Below are positions 45,735 to 53,417 of a stretch of 64,000 nt of DNA, in pieces. This stretch comes from Thiomonas delicata (GTDB taxonomy: Bacteria; Pseudomonadota; Gammaproteobacteria; Burkholderiales; Burkholderiaceae_C): NCBI RefSeq assembly GCF_900088825.1, contig NZ_LT592170.1:504594-568593 (forward strand). The letters run 5' to 3'. Under the pieces are notes generated by a model. The model was given only the letters and a program-made list of their open reading frames with translations, was not told the origin of the DNA and ran no database searches. The stretch's first letter is position 1. The number at the start of each line of letters is the position of its first letter. A program made the position numbers and the translations under genes.

Positions 45735-46267
45735 CCGCCGAACTGCGCCGAGGCCCATCCGGCGGCCAGGCACAGCACCACCACTGCGGTGAGCCTGGTG
45801 CGCAGCACCAGCCAGGCGGCGGCCAGTCGGGTCCAGCGCTCGGCGTCGGGCCAGCCGGCCTGGTGGGCGGCGCGGGCGTAGGCCGGCCACAGCAGGCCGT
45901 CCATGGCGCGGGCGAGGATGACGATCAGCGCCAGCGCGAGCAGCCCCCAGGCGCGCGGCATGACCAGGGCGCCCAGCGCCAGCAGCGCGGGCGCCGCGCC
46001 CCACAACAGCGCCAGGCGCTGCAATTTCGCGTCGTGCAGCGGCCGCGCCAGAATCATGCCCCAATGCAGCGCACCCAGGAAGCTGACGACAAGCGCGGCA
46101 TAGGCGCCGAGCATGCCCAGGGCGAAGGGGCGCACCAGGGCGTCGGCCGGGCTGGCCCAGGCCGCGGCGGCCAGCGCCGCGAACGGCAGCAGACCGGCCA
46201 GGGCGAGCCCGGTGGTCGGAGCAGGCAGTTCGGCGCCCGAAGGAAAAAGCGGGGAGGGAGTGGACAT
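45731..46267 (-). CDS. DUF3429 integral membrane protein
   Basis: 178-residue membrane protein with about five hydrophobic spans, matching DUF3429 by GLLPFAALAAAAW and the FLGALHWGMILA segment. Function unknown. The ATG at 46267 gives the expected short N-terminal tail. Its stop codon TAA shares bases with the TAG of the convergent MocR gene. No clear ribosome-binding site; the 180-nt region upstream also carries the promoter of the TRAP operon. Confidence 0.75.
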   Translation of the reverse strand: MSTPSPLFPSGAELPAPTTGLALAGLLPFAALAAAAWASPADALVRPFALGMLGAYAALVVSFLGALHWGMILARPLHDAKLQRLALLWGAAPALLALGALVMPRAWGLLALALIVILARAMDGLLWPAYARAAHQAGWPDAERWTRLAAAWLVLRTRLTAVVVLCLAAGWASAQFGG

Positions 46268-46390
46268 GGTTTGGCTGGGGCGGCAGGGAATGAGGCAGCG
46301 GCGATTGTTCCAGATACGGCGCGCGGAGTCGGGCGATGACATACCCCCGGTAGTGGGAAAGCCCGAGGTGGGGGCGCCGAGGGCCGAAGC

Positions 46391-46429
46391 TATAGTCACA
46401 AAACGAAACACAATGTTCGTTTGCGAAAC
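46391..46429 (+). promoter_or_regulatory. Promoter region with inverted-repeat operator before TRAP genes
   Basis: TATAGT at 46391-46396 is a plausible -10. Immediately downstream, AAACGAAACA (46401-46410) and TGTTCGTTT (46414-46422) form an imperfect inverted repeat, followed by GCGAAAC. Such GTTTCG-type dyads resemble IclR-family sites, but no IclR gene is in the window. A bound repressor here would block the start of the dctP transcript. Confidence 0.4.
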
Positions 46430-46450
46430 AACACGTTCACAACCTCCATC

Positions 46451-47461
46451 ATGCCCATCTCACGCCGCCAAATCATCGCCTCCGCACCGCTGCTGCTCGC
46501 CCCGGTCTTCGTGCGCGCCCAGCAGCCCATCGTCATCAAGTTCAGCCATGTGGTCGCGCCCAACACGCCCAAGGGCCAGGCCGCCGAATACTTCAAGAAA
46601 CTCGCCGAGCAGCGCACCCAGGGGCGCGTGAAGGTTGAGGTCTACCCCAACAGCCAGTTGTACAAGGACAAGGAGGAACTCGAGGCCCTGCAGCTCGGCT
46701 CGGTGCAGATGCTGGCGCCCTCGCTGGCCAAATTCGGGCCCTTGGGCGCCAAGGAATTCGAGCTGTTCGATCTGCCTTACATCTTTGACAATTACGAGGC
46801 GCTGCACAAGATCACTCAAGGGCCGATCGGGCAGGGCCTGCTCAAGAAGTTGGAGAGCAAGGGCATTCTCGGCCTGGCCTATTGGGACAACGGCTTCAAG
46901 GACATGAGCGCGAACAAGCCGCTGCGCGACCCCACAGAGGCCAAGGGCCTGAAGATGCGCATCCAGTCGAGCAAGATCCTCGAAATGGAAATGCGCGCCA
47001 TCGGCGCCATTCCGCAAGTGCTGGCGTTTTCCGAGGTCTATCAGGCGCTGCAGACCGGGGTGGTGGACGGCACGGAAAACCCGCCGTCGAATTTCTACAC
47101 CCAGAAGTTCTACGAGGTGCAGAAGTTCATGACCCAGACTCAGCATGGCTATCTGGGCTATGCGGTCATCGTCAACCAAAAATTCTGGAGCGGTCTGCCG
47201 GCTGACATCCGCAAGGTGCTCGACCAGGCCATGAAGGAAGCCACCGATCATGCCAACGGCCTTGCGAAGAAAGAGAACGACGACGCCGTCGAAGCGGTAC
47301 GCAAATCGGGCCGCTGCCAGGTGCTGGCGCTGAACGCCCAGGAGCGCGCTGCGTGGAAAAAAGCCATGGTGCCGGTGTATCGTGAAGCGCAGTCGCGCGT
47401 GCCCAAGGCGCTGATGGACGAGGTATTCAAGGCCACTGGCTTCGACCCCGAGAAACGCTGA
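46451..47461 (+). CDS. dctP: TRAP transporter substrate-binding protein (DctP)
   Basis: 336-residue periplasmic binding protein of the DctP family, for organic acids or related anions. A signal peptide with twin-arginine-like RR (MPISRRQIIASAP) is cleaved near VRAQ. Then come FSHVVAPNTPKGQAAEYF, VYPNSQLYKDKEELEALQ and the conserved arginine region LKMRIQSSKILEME, with GVVDGTENPPSNFYTQKFYEVQK later. The ATG at 46451 begins the signal peptide; the preceding TTG at 46421 lies in the operator. The ligand cannot be told from sequence. First gene of dctPQM. Confidence 0.9.
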   Translation: MPISRRQIIASAPLLLAPVFVRAQQPIVIKFSHVVAPNTPKGQAAEYFKKLAEQRTQGRVKVEVYPNSQLYKDKEELEALQLGSVQMLAPSLAKFGPLGAKEFELFDLPYIFDNYEALHKITQGPIGQGLLKKLESKGILGLAYWDNGFKDMSANKPLRDPTEAKGLKMRIQSSKILEMEMRAIGAIPQVLAFSEVYQALQTGVVDGTENPPSNFYTQKFYEVQKFMTQTQHGYLGYAVIVNQKFWSGLPADIRKVLDQAMKEATDHANGLAKKENDDAVEAVRKSGRCQVLALNAQERAAWKKAMVPVYREAQSRVPKALMDEVFKATGFDPEKR

Positions 47462-47540
47462 CCACAGCCTGAAGCGTCGCCATCCCACACTGCCGCGACC
47501 GTGGACACGGTGGCGCGGCAACGCGTTTTCAGGAGCTCCC

Positions 47541-48260
47541 ATGACCCCTGTTTTGCGTATGGCCGGACGCGTGCTCGACCGGCTGGAAGAAGTTCTCATT
47601 GCCGCGCTGATGGCCGCGGCGACCTTGCTGATTTTCGTCGCGGTGGTGCACCGCTATCTGGCCGGCATCGCCATCCCCGGCCTGCAGGACTGGCTGCTGC
47701 ACATCCATCTGAGCTGGGCGCAGGAATTGTGCATCTTCATGTTCGTCTGGATGGCCAAGTTCGGCGCGGCCTATGGCGTGCGCACCGGCATCCACGTGGG
47801 CGTGGACGTGCTGGTCAACCGTCTGAAGCCGGAGCAGCGCAAGGCCTTGATCCTGTTCGGCCTGCTGGCGGGTGCCGTGTTCACCGGGGTGATCGCCACG
47901 CTGGGCGCCATCATGGTGTGGAATATCGCCCACACCACGCAGGTGTCGGCCGATCTGGAGGTGCCGATGTGGCTCGTCTATCTGGCGATTCCGCTCGGCT
48001 CGGGTCTGATGTGCTTTCGCTTCCTGCAGGTGGCCTGGCGCTTCAACCGTGACGGCGAGTTGCCGCGCCACGACCCGGGCCAGGTCGAGGGGCTGGACGA
48101 GCCGCTGGACGTCGACTCCAGGGCTGACAACATTCATCCGCACGCGCGCGCACAGACTTTGAACGAGAGCGCGCCGAGCCCGCCGCCGAGCGGCCTCAAG
48201 GTTGGGGCGCACCGCCTTGAGGGGCTGGCACATGTGGCGCCGTGCGGGCTCGCGCCATGA
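47541..48260 (+). CDS. dctQ: TRAP transporter small permease (DctQ)
   Basis: 239-residue small subunit with four membrane helices in the first ~165 residues (LIAALMAAATLLIFVAVVHRY, WAQELCIFMFVWMAKFGAAYGVR, and two more). The polar C-terminal tail of ~70 residues is longer than usual; its proline-rich end may be poorly conserved. AGGAG lies 6 nt before the ATG. The TGA overlaps the dctM start as ATGA. Confidence 0.9.
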   Translation: MTPVLRMAGRVLDRLEEVLIAALMAAATLLIFVAVVHRYLAGIAIPGLQDWLLHIHLSWAQELCIFMFVWMAKFGAAYGVRTGIHVGVDVLVNRLKPEQRKALILFGLLAGAVFTGVIATLGAIMVWNIAHTTQVSADLEVPMWLVYLAIPLGSGLMCFRFLQVAWRFNRDGELPRHDPGQVEGLDEPLDVDSRADNIHPHARAQTLNESAPSPPPSGLKVGAHRLEGLAHVAPCGLAP

Positions 48261-49543
48261 GCGCCGCCATCATCTTCGGGCTGCTCATTGCCCTCATGCT
48301 CACCGGCATGCCCATTTCCATCGCGCTGGGCCTGACCGTACTTACTTTCCTGTTCACGCTGACCGATGTGCCGATACAGGCCGTGGCGATGAAACTGTTC
48401 ACGGGGCTCGAAAGCTTCGAGATCATGGCCATCCCGTTCTTCATCCTGGCCGGCAATTTCCTCACCCATGGCGGCGTGGCACGGCGCATGATCGTCTTCG
48501 CCGCCAGCATGGTCGGTCATTGGCCGGGTGGACTCGGCCTGGCCGCGGTGCTGGCTTGCGCGCTGTTCGCCGCGGTGTCGGGGTCGAGCCCGGCCACGGT
48601 GGTGGCCATCGGTTCGATCCTGATCCCGGCCATGCTCAAGGCTGGCTACCCGCCACGTTTCGGCGCTGGCGTGGTCACTACCTCGGGTGCGCTCGGCATT
48701 CTCATTCCGCCGTCCATCGTCATGGTGTTGTATGCGGTGTCCACCAACGCGTCGGTCGGCGCGCTGTTCATGGCCGGCGTGGTGCCCGGCTTGATGCTGG
48801 CCACCATGCTGGGTGTGACGACATGGTGGCGGGCTTGGCGCGGCGGGTATCCACGCAGTCCGCGCGCGAGTTGGGCGCAGCGCTGGAAAGCACTGCGCGA
48901 AAGCCTCTGGGGCCTGCTGCTCATCGTGCTCGTGCTGGGCGGCATCTACTCCGGCCTGTTCACGCCCACCGAGGCCGCCGCCGTCAGCGCCGTGTATGCC
49001 TTCGTGATCGCGGTGTTCGTCTACAGGGACATGAGGCTGCGCGATGTGCCGCGCGTGCTGCTGGCGTCGGCCAATATGAGCGCGATGCTGCTCTACATCA
49101 TCACCAACGCGGTGCTGTTCTCGTTCCTGATGACGTCCGAGCACATTCCGCAGACGATGGCGCAGTGGCTGCTGGATGCGGGGGTCGGCCCGCTGTTGTT
49201 CCTGCTGCTGGTCAACATCCTGCTGCTGGTGGCCGGCAATGTGATGGAGCCCTCGTCGATCACGCTGATCATGGCGCCCATTCTGTTCCCGGTGGCGATG
49301 AAGCTTGGCATTGACCCCATCCACTTCGGCATCCTGATGGTGGTGAACATGGAGGTCGGCATGTGCCACCCGCCGGTGGGACTGAACCTCTACGTGGCCA
49401 GCGGCATCGCCAAGATGGGCATCACGGAACTGACCCTTGCGGTCTGGCCCTGGCTGCTCACCATGTTGGCCTTTCTCGGTCTGGTGACCTACTGGCCCGC
49501 GCTATCGCTGGCGCTTCCCCGCGCGCTGGGCATGCTGCACTGA
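48257..49543 (+). CDS. dctM: TRAP transporter large permease (DctM)
   Basis: 428-residue DctM subunit with 11-12 membrane helices forming the ion-coupled translocation channel. Family marks are LTGMPISIALGLT, FFILAGNFLTHGGVARRM, AAVSGSSPATVVAIGSI, TSGALGILIPPSIVMVLYA, FTPTEAAAVSAVYAF and MCHPPVGLNLYVASGIA. The start at 48257 overlaps the dctQ stop. A strong hairpin follows the gene. Confidence 0.95.
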   Translation: MSAAIIFGLLIALMLTGMPISIALGLTVLTFLFTLTDVPIQAVAMKLFTGLESFEIMAIPFFILAGNFLTHGGVARRMIVFAASMVGHWPGGLGLAAVLACALFAAVSGSSPATVVAIGSILIPAMLKAGYPPRFGAGVVTTSGALGILIPPSIVMVLYAVSTNASVGALFMAGVVPGLMLATMLGVTTWWRAWRGGYPRSPRASWAQRWKALRESLWGLLLIVLVLGGIYSGLFTPTEAAAVSAVYAFVIAVFVYRDMRLRDVPRVLLASANMSAMLLYIITNAVLFSFLMTSEHIPQTMAQWLLDAGVGPLLFLLLVNILLLVAGNVMEPSSITLIMAPILFPVAMKLGIDPIHFGILMVVNMEVGMCHPPVGLNLYVASGIAKMGITELTLAVWPWLLTMLAFLGLVTYWPALSLALPRALGMLH

Positions 49544-49546
49544 ACA

Positions 49547-49572
49547 CCGGGGCGGCAGGCATGCCGCCCCGG
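49547..49572. terminator. Hairpin after dctM, between convergent genes
   Basis: CCGGGGCGGCA and TGCCGCCCCGG form a perfect 11-bp stem with a GGCA loop 4 nt after the dctM stop. No U-tract follows on either strand, so it may work with Rho or only protect the transcript end. It sits between the convergent dctM and a small minus-strand gene. Confidence 0.55.
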
Positions 49573-49596
49573 ATGTCAGCCGTCAGCTGCCGGCGT

Positions 49597-49872
49597 TCAG
49601 GCGGCCTGCTTGCTGGTGCGCTGGCCGTCGATCCAACGTTCCCCCATGTTCGAGCCGAAGTAGTTCACGAGGTGAAGATGCTCTTGCATGGGGGCGTCGA
49701 GTTCAACCAGGTAGACGGCGATGCCGTATTCGCCTTCCTGCCTGGCGTGCTCGACGCGGGCCAGGGTTTCGACGCGGTCTCTGTGGCCGATGGCCACGAC
49801 ATAGCTATGGCGCTCGGGCTCGCCGTGGTGGAAGGCCTGGGCGAAATACAGATCGTTGGGCGTTGAGGACAT
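49597..49872 (-). CDS. Small hypothetical protein
   Basis: No family recognised. 91 residues, soluble, with mixed charged composition (HHGEPERHSYVVAIGHRDRVE, EYGIAVYLVELDAPMQEHL). AAGGAAA lies 6 nt upstream of the ATG at 49872. Codon use is like that of normal genes here. It lies between the TRAP operon (convergent) and the cytochrome-porin gene on the same strand, separated from the latter by a hairpin. Confidence 0.6.
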   Translation of the reverse strand: MSSTPNDLYFAQAFHHGEPERHSYVVAIGHRDRVETLARVEHARQEGEYGIAVYLVELDAPMQEHLHLVNYFGSNMGERWIDGQRTSKQAA

Positions 49873-50017
49873 GATGGTTTCCTTGCTTGCGGAGGGATTC
49901 CAGAGGTAGAAGCAAGCGTGTTTCTGTCGCTGGTGTGGGTCTTGTGTCTTGTCGTGACGTTGAGATTGTGCAATGCACCAATCGCTTTGTCACGGAGCTG
50001 TGTCATTTCCGCAACCC

Positions 50018-50049
50018 ATTCCATTCGGGCATTCAAGCCCGAATGGAAT
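50018..50049. terminator. Hairpin downstream of the cytochrome-porin gene
   Basis: ATTCCATTCGGGC and GCCCGAATGGAAT form a perfect 13-bp stem with a 6-nt loop, 27 nt past the stop of the minus-strand cytochrome-porin gene. No U-run follows. It is the likely 3' boundary of that transcript. Confidence 0.6.
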
Positions 50050-50075
50050 CGGATGATTTTCATGTGTCGATCACG

Positions 50076-51395
50076 TTATATAGCGAACCACATGTACAGA
50101 TAAAGGCTGTTATTGGCGCTGGCATTGAGACTGGTGCCATTGAGCTTGTTATAAGTCGTGTATTGAAGGCCCAGGCGGAGATTCTTTTCCGGGTTCGCCC
50201 AGTTTTGCCCGAACGGGTTCCAGTCGAGCTCCCAGACCACGCCATTGCTTTGAACATTGGATCCGAGATATGCCGTGCCATTGACGTTGAAATATTGAAT
50301 GGTCGCGCCATAGGTGTTGCGAATCCAGTAAGCCACGTTCAAATTCAAGGTTTTCGCAGTATCGCTTGGATAAACCCCGAGTGACTGGTCATAATTCGCC
50401 TTCTCCTGCATGTAAAGGCCATTGACCGTGACGCTGTGAACATCGCCATTGATGAACTGGTAGGTCCCGTCGATGCCGAGATCGTTCACACGATCCGTCC
50501 CCGAGCTGCCCGTCGCGGAGGGCGGCTTCATGCTCATTCCAATGAGTCCGCCTTCATAGGTACTTTGGCCGACGGTGGTCGAGTAATTGGCTCGCAGGTA
50601 TGGTGCGTATCCCGTGATCCCCCCGTAGCCGCCATGCAGCAAATTGCCCCAATAGGGTGATAGGGAGTGATAGGCGCCACCTTCGATATACCAATGGTTG
50701 TCGATCAGCGTGTAGGCGGTCGTTCCAAGAACGGTACTGCCTAAACCAGCCATCATGGGTGTAAATGGAACACCGCCACTGATCGGACTGGTCATAAACC
50801 CATATTGCCATGCGGGCACCGTGTTCCAGACGTCGGAAACGGTCGGGTTGTTGTTCACGGACACGCCAAAAATTCCCGAGGTGCCGCCCAAGGTGTAGTT
50901 GTGGGCATAGCGAATATCCGTGTTATCCCACGCCAGGTTGGCCGGTTCCGCGGTTTGCGCGTAGGTGGCTTGCCCCATCATCCCGATGTGGTCGGTCAAG
51001 CGTCCAGCGAGAAATATGGAGGCTTGTTGCAGCGCGACGAAATTATCGTTGCCATGCATGCCGTTGTAGAAGGGCGTCTGATCCTCGGTCGTGTGCGTGA
51101 AAGACGACACCAACATCGCAGACAACGGGATGTGACTCTTCCCATCGCTGAGGGTGTAGCCGTCGAGCTTGAAGGCGCGGCCGAAGGGCGTCAGTTGCGG
51201 CCCGAAGCCGCCGACGTGACAGGCAATACAAGCTTGACCGGTTTGCCGGGCGAAAGCCGGTACGGCTTGGGCCGGGGTGCTCAGCAGGCCGAGGCCCAAC
51301 AGTGACAGCAAAGTCAAAAAGACGCTGCGCCACCCGCGATGGATCGCCCTGAGCGTGGCGAACAAGCGTGTGAGCGCGGATACGGACGGTTCCAT
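50076..51395 (-). CDS. Monohaem cytochrome c fused to outer-membrane porin (Cyc2-like)
   Basis: 439 residues. A signal peptide ends at AQA near residue 44. The mature N terminus reads VPAFARQTGQACIACHVGG with one haem site (Cys56, Cys59, His60), then GPQLTPFGRAFKLDGYTL. The remaining ~360 residues alternate aromatic and polar positions with Tyr/Gly/Asn-rich strands, as in a large outer-membrane barrel ending in YLYMWFAI. This is the plan of Cyc2-type cytochrome-porins, some of which oxidise extracellular iron. That role is inferred, and related proteins may serve other donors. AAGGA precedes the ATG at 51395. GC content is visibly lower than in the neighbours. Confidence 0.75.
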   Translation of the reverse strand: MEPSVSALTRLFATLRAIHRGWRSVFLTLLSLLGLGLLSTPAQAVPAFARQTGQACIACHVGGFGPQLTPFGRAFKLDGYTLSDGKSHIPLSAMLVSSFTHTTEDQTPFYNGMHGNDNFVALQQASIFLAGRLTDHIGMMGQATYAQTAEPANLAWDNTDIRYAHNYTLGGTSGIFGVSVNNNPTVSDVWNTVPAWQYGFMTSPISGGVPFTPMMAGLGSTVLGTTAYTLIDNHWYIEGGAYHSLSPYWGNLLHGGYGGITGYAPYLRANYSTTVGQSTYEGGLIGMSMKPPSATGSSGTDRVNDLGIDGTYQFINGDVHSVTVNGLYMQEKANYDQSLGVYPSDTAKTLNLNVAYWIRNTYGATIQYFNVNGTAYLGSNVQSNGVVWELDWNPFGQNWANPEKNLRLGLQYTTYNKLNGTSLNASANNSLYLYMWFAI

Positions 51396-51439
51396 GATGG
51401 GTCCTTTCTTGATGGTGTGTACGGGTTTTCCCCGAAACC

Positions 51440-51481
51440 ATTCTCGGACCAGGGTCAAGTAAAAAACTTGACCCGCATCAA
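51440..51481 (-). promoter_or_regulatory. FNR/Anr-type box and -10 of the cytochrome-porin gene
   Basis: TTGACCCGCATCAA at 51468-51481 matches the FNR/Anr consensus TTGAT-N4-ATCAA at 9 of 10 defined positions. On the minus strand a GAGAAT hexamer at 51445-51440 would set the start near 51433, placing the box centre at -41.5, the standard class II position. It overlaps a 9-bp inverted repeat, GGGTCAAGT/ACTTGACCC (51452-51474). Induction under low oxygen is the prediction. Confidence 0.6.
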
Positions 51482-51584
51482 ACATCGATGACGCCCTATA
51501 TCAAGCGCGCCCCGTCACGTTGCGACGCAGCAACGCATTGGACGAAAGTTTTCCGCTCCCCGCTGCAGGCGGTGAACCTCGGCG

Positions 51585-52001
51585 TCAAACTCCGGCCCAG
51601 CGCACCAATTCCTGGGCCGGCATCACGCCCGACTGACGCTTGGCTTCTTGGCCGCCGCGGAACATCAGCAGGGTTGGAATGCTGCGGATCCGGTGGCGCA
51701 CCGAAGCCTGCGGGTTGTCGTCCGAATTCACCTTGGCTAGCACGGCGCGGCCCTTGAGGAGCGCTGCGGCCTGTTCGAACTGCGGCGCCATCATGCGGCA
51801 GGGGCCGCACCAGGGCGCCCAGAAATCGACGATCACCGGCAACTCGGACTTGGCGACGAAGCGCTCGAAATGGGCGTCGCTCAACTCCACGGGATGGCCG
51901 GTGAACAACGCCTGGTGGCAGCTGCCGCATTGCGGGTCGTGCTGGAGGCGTTCGGGCGGGACGCGGTTGAGGCTGGCGCAATGGGGGCAGACGATGAGCA
52001 T
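51585..52001 (-). CDS. trxC: Thioredoxin 2 with zinc ribbon
   Basis: 138-residue cytosolic disulfide reductase. An N-terminal zinc ribbon has Cys5/Cys8 (CPHC) and Cys25/Cys28 (CGSC). The thioredoxin fold carries the active site FWAPWCGPCRMM (Cys65, Cys68) and cis-proline at SIPTLLMF. TrxC proteins are usually induced by oxidative stress. GGAG lies 7 nt before the ATG at 52001. It is divergent from the carboxymuconolactone decarboxylase-family gene, another possible peroxide or redox enzyme. Confidence 0.95.
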   Translation of the reverse strand: MLIVCPHCASLNRVPPERLQHDPQCGSCHQALFTGHPVELSDAHFERFVAKSELPVIVDFWAPWCGPCRMMAPQFEQAAALLKGRAVLAKVNSDDNPQASVRHRIRSIPTLLMFRGGQEAKRQSGVMPAQELVRWAGV

Positions 52002-52131
52002 GATGACTCCAGGGGCAATGTCGGAAGACCTGTGCCGGCTGCGGCTGTCGCGCACCGGCTCAGCAGCAGTTGGGGCTTGCGCGGCGAAGTTCAAGCCGAG
52101 GTCGGCGCAGGCGGCTTGCCGTGCGCCGCGC

Positions 52132-52160
52132 TTGGACTTGGACCGTGCTGCCATTACAGT
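52132..52160 (+). promoter_or_regulatory. Sigma-70-like promoter of the CMD-family gene
   Basis: TTGGAC (52132-52137) and TACAGT (52155-52160) are separated by 17 nt, a good match to the housekeeping consensus. The start of transcription would fall near 52167, giving a short leader that contains the AGGAAGGAGC ribosome-binding site before the ATG at 52190. Confidence 0.65.
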
Positions 52161-52189
52161 GTGCGCAAACAGGAAGGAGCACGATCGTC

Positions 52190-52801
52190 ATGCCACGCAT
52201 CGCCTACACCCCGGCCGATCTGGAGCAGCCCGCGGATCTGGTGGACGCCATTCGCAGCAGGCGCGGCGGCAAGCTGCTGAATCTGGACCGCATGCTGCTC
52301 CACAGCCCGGCCTTCGCGCGCGGCTGGAACGGCTTCCTCGGCGCGGTGCGCAGCGAACTGGACCTGGACCCGCTGCTGCGCGAGTTGGCCATCTGTGCCG
52401 TGGCGCTGCTCAACCACGCCCAATACGAATTCGCGCACCATGCGCCCGAGTTTCTCGCCGCCGGCGGCACGGCCATGCAACTGGCGGCACTGGCCGATGT
52501 GCCGGCCGCGGTGGACGACGCCGTGCTGTTCTCGCCCGCGCAGCGCGTGACCCTGGCGATCGCCTACGAGATGACCCGCCGCGTGAAGGTCAACGAGGCG
52601 TATTTCGCCGCGGCGCGCGCCGCGCTGCCCCCGCAGCAGGTGGTCGAGCTGGTGGGCGTCATCGCCACCTACAACATGGTGTCGCGCTTTCTGGTGGCGT
52701 TGGGGGTGGACATCGAAACGACGCTCGCCAAGGATCCGGAGGATGGGGGCGGCATCACCCCCGAAGCGCTGGCCGCGCTGCGGCCGGCGGGAAGCGCCTG
52801 A
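52190..52801 (+). CDS. Carboxymuconolactone decarboxylase (AhpD-like) family protein
   Basis: 203-residue helical protein of the CMD/AhpD superfamily. Segments RELAICAVALLNHAQYEFAHH and VVELVGVIATYNMVSRF are typical. The CxxC of AhpD-type peroxidases is missing: the equivalent position reads AQYEFAHH, so it belongs to the decarboxylase-like, cysteine-free branch and a peroxidase role is unlikely. A strong ribosome-binding site (AGGAAGGAG) precedes the ATG. Substrate unknown; it may act in aromatic or lactone metabolism. Confidence 0.8.
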   Translation: MPRIAYTPADLEQPADLVDAIRSRRGGKLLNLDRMLLHSPAFARGWNGFLGAVRSELDLDPLLRELAICAVALLNHAQYEFAHHAPEFLAAGGTAMQLAALADVPAAVDDAVLFSPAQRVTLAIAYEMTRRVKVNEAYFAAARAALPPQQVVELVGVIATYNMVSRFLVALGVDIETTLAKDPEDGGGITPEALAALRPAGSA

Positions 52802-52880
52802 GCGGGCCGAGGCGACCGCACTCGGCATTGGGCGTGCGCCCGGCGGATTCACAAACAACCTCGAACAGGAGTCATCGCTC

Positions 52881-53414
52881 ATGGCGTCATTCATCCAAAT
52901 GGCGTTGGACCATTTCCCCATCACCCTGCTGCTACTGGGTTTCCTGGCCGCATTCGTATCCCTGCTGTCGACGCGGCGACAGCGCAACGCCGAGCGCGTG
53001 GCGTCCACCCTCTTGCGCTGGTTCCTGGTGTTCTCCGTCGGGTTGAGCTTTCTGACCAGCTTCGTCATGCACAGTTTTTTCGGCGCCACGGTGGCGCACG
53101 CCATCGGCTGGGCGCCCAGCCCGTTCCAGTTCGAGGTGGGCACAGCCAGCCTGGGCTACGCGCTGGTGGCTTTTCTCGCCGCTTTCGGCAGCCTGAGCCT
53201 GCGGCTGGCCGCCCTCGTCGGCCCGGCCGCCTTTCTCTGGGGCGGCGCGGCCGGACGTCTGATCCAGGCCCAGCATGTGCCAGCGCAGATCCCTGGCTAC
53301 CTGGATTCCATGCTCGCCGCCAATCTGTTCATTCCGCTCGTCGGCTTCGTCCTGCTGGCCTGGCAGGCCAAGGCGCAAAGCCGTCGCAGCGTGTTTGCGC
53401 GGTCGCGCCTGTAG
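52881..53414 (+). CDS. Integral membrane protein, DUF6790-like
   Basis: 177 residues with about five membrane spans (ITLLLLGFLAAFVSLLS, LVFSVGLSFLTSFVMHSFFG, ALVAFLAAFGSLSLRLAALVG and a C-terminal FIPLVGFVLLAW). GWAPSPFQFEVG between helices 2 and 3 is a segment I associate with DUF6790-type proteins, which have no known function. AGGAG lies 10 nt before the ATG at 52881. Convergent with the BtuF-like gene, with stop codons 3 nt apart. Confidence 0.65.
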   Translation: MASFIQMALDHFPITLLLLGFLAAFVSLLSTRRQRNAERVASTLLRWFLVFSVGLSFLTSFVMHSFFGATVAHAIGWAPSPFQFEVGTASLGYALVAFLAAFGSLSLRLAALVGPAAFLWGGAAGRLIQAQHVPAQIPGYLDSMLAANLFIPLVGFVLLAWQAKAQSRRSVFARSRL

Positions 53415-53417
53415 GCG

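Noticed and set aside
48134..49369. 411-codon minus-strand frame with His/Gln/Asp-rich repeats
   Set aside because: Antisense to dctM; the apparent repeats mirror hydrophobic codons of the membrane helices.
49547..49572. Possible attachment site
   Set aside because: A simple perfect hairpin right after dctM; no integrase or direct repeat nearby.
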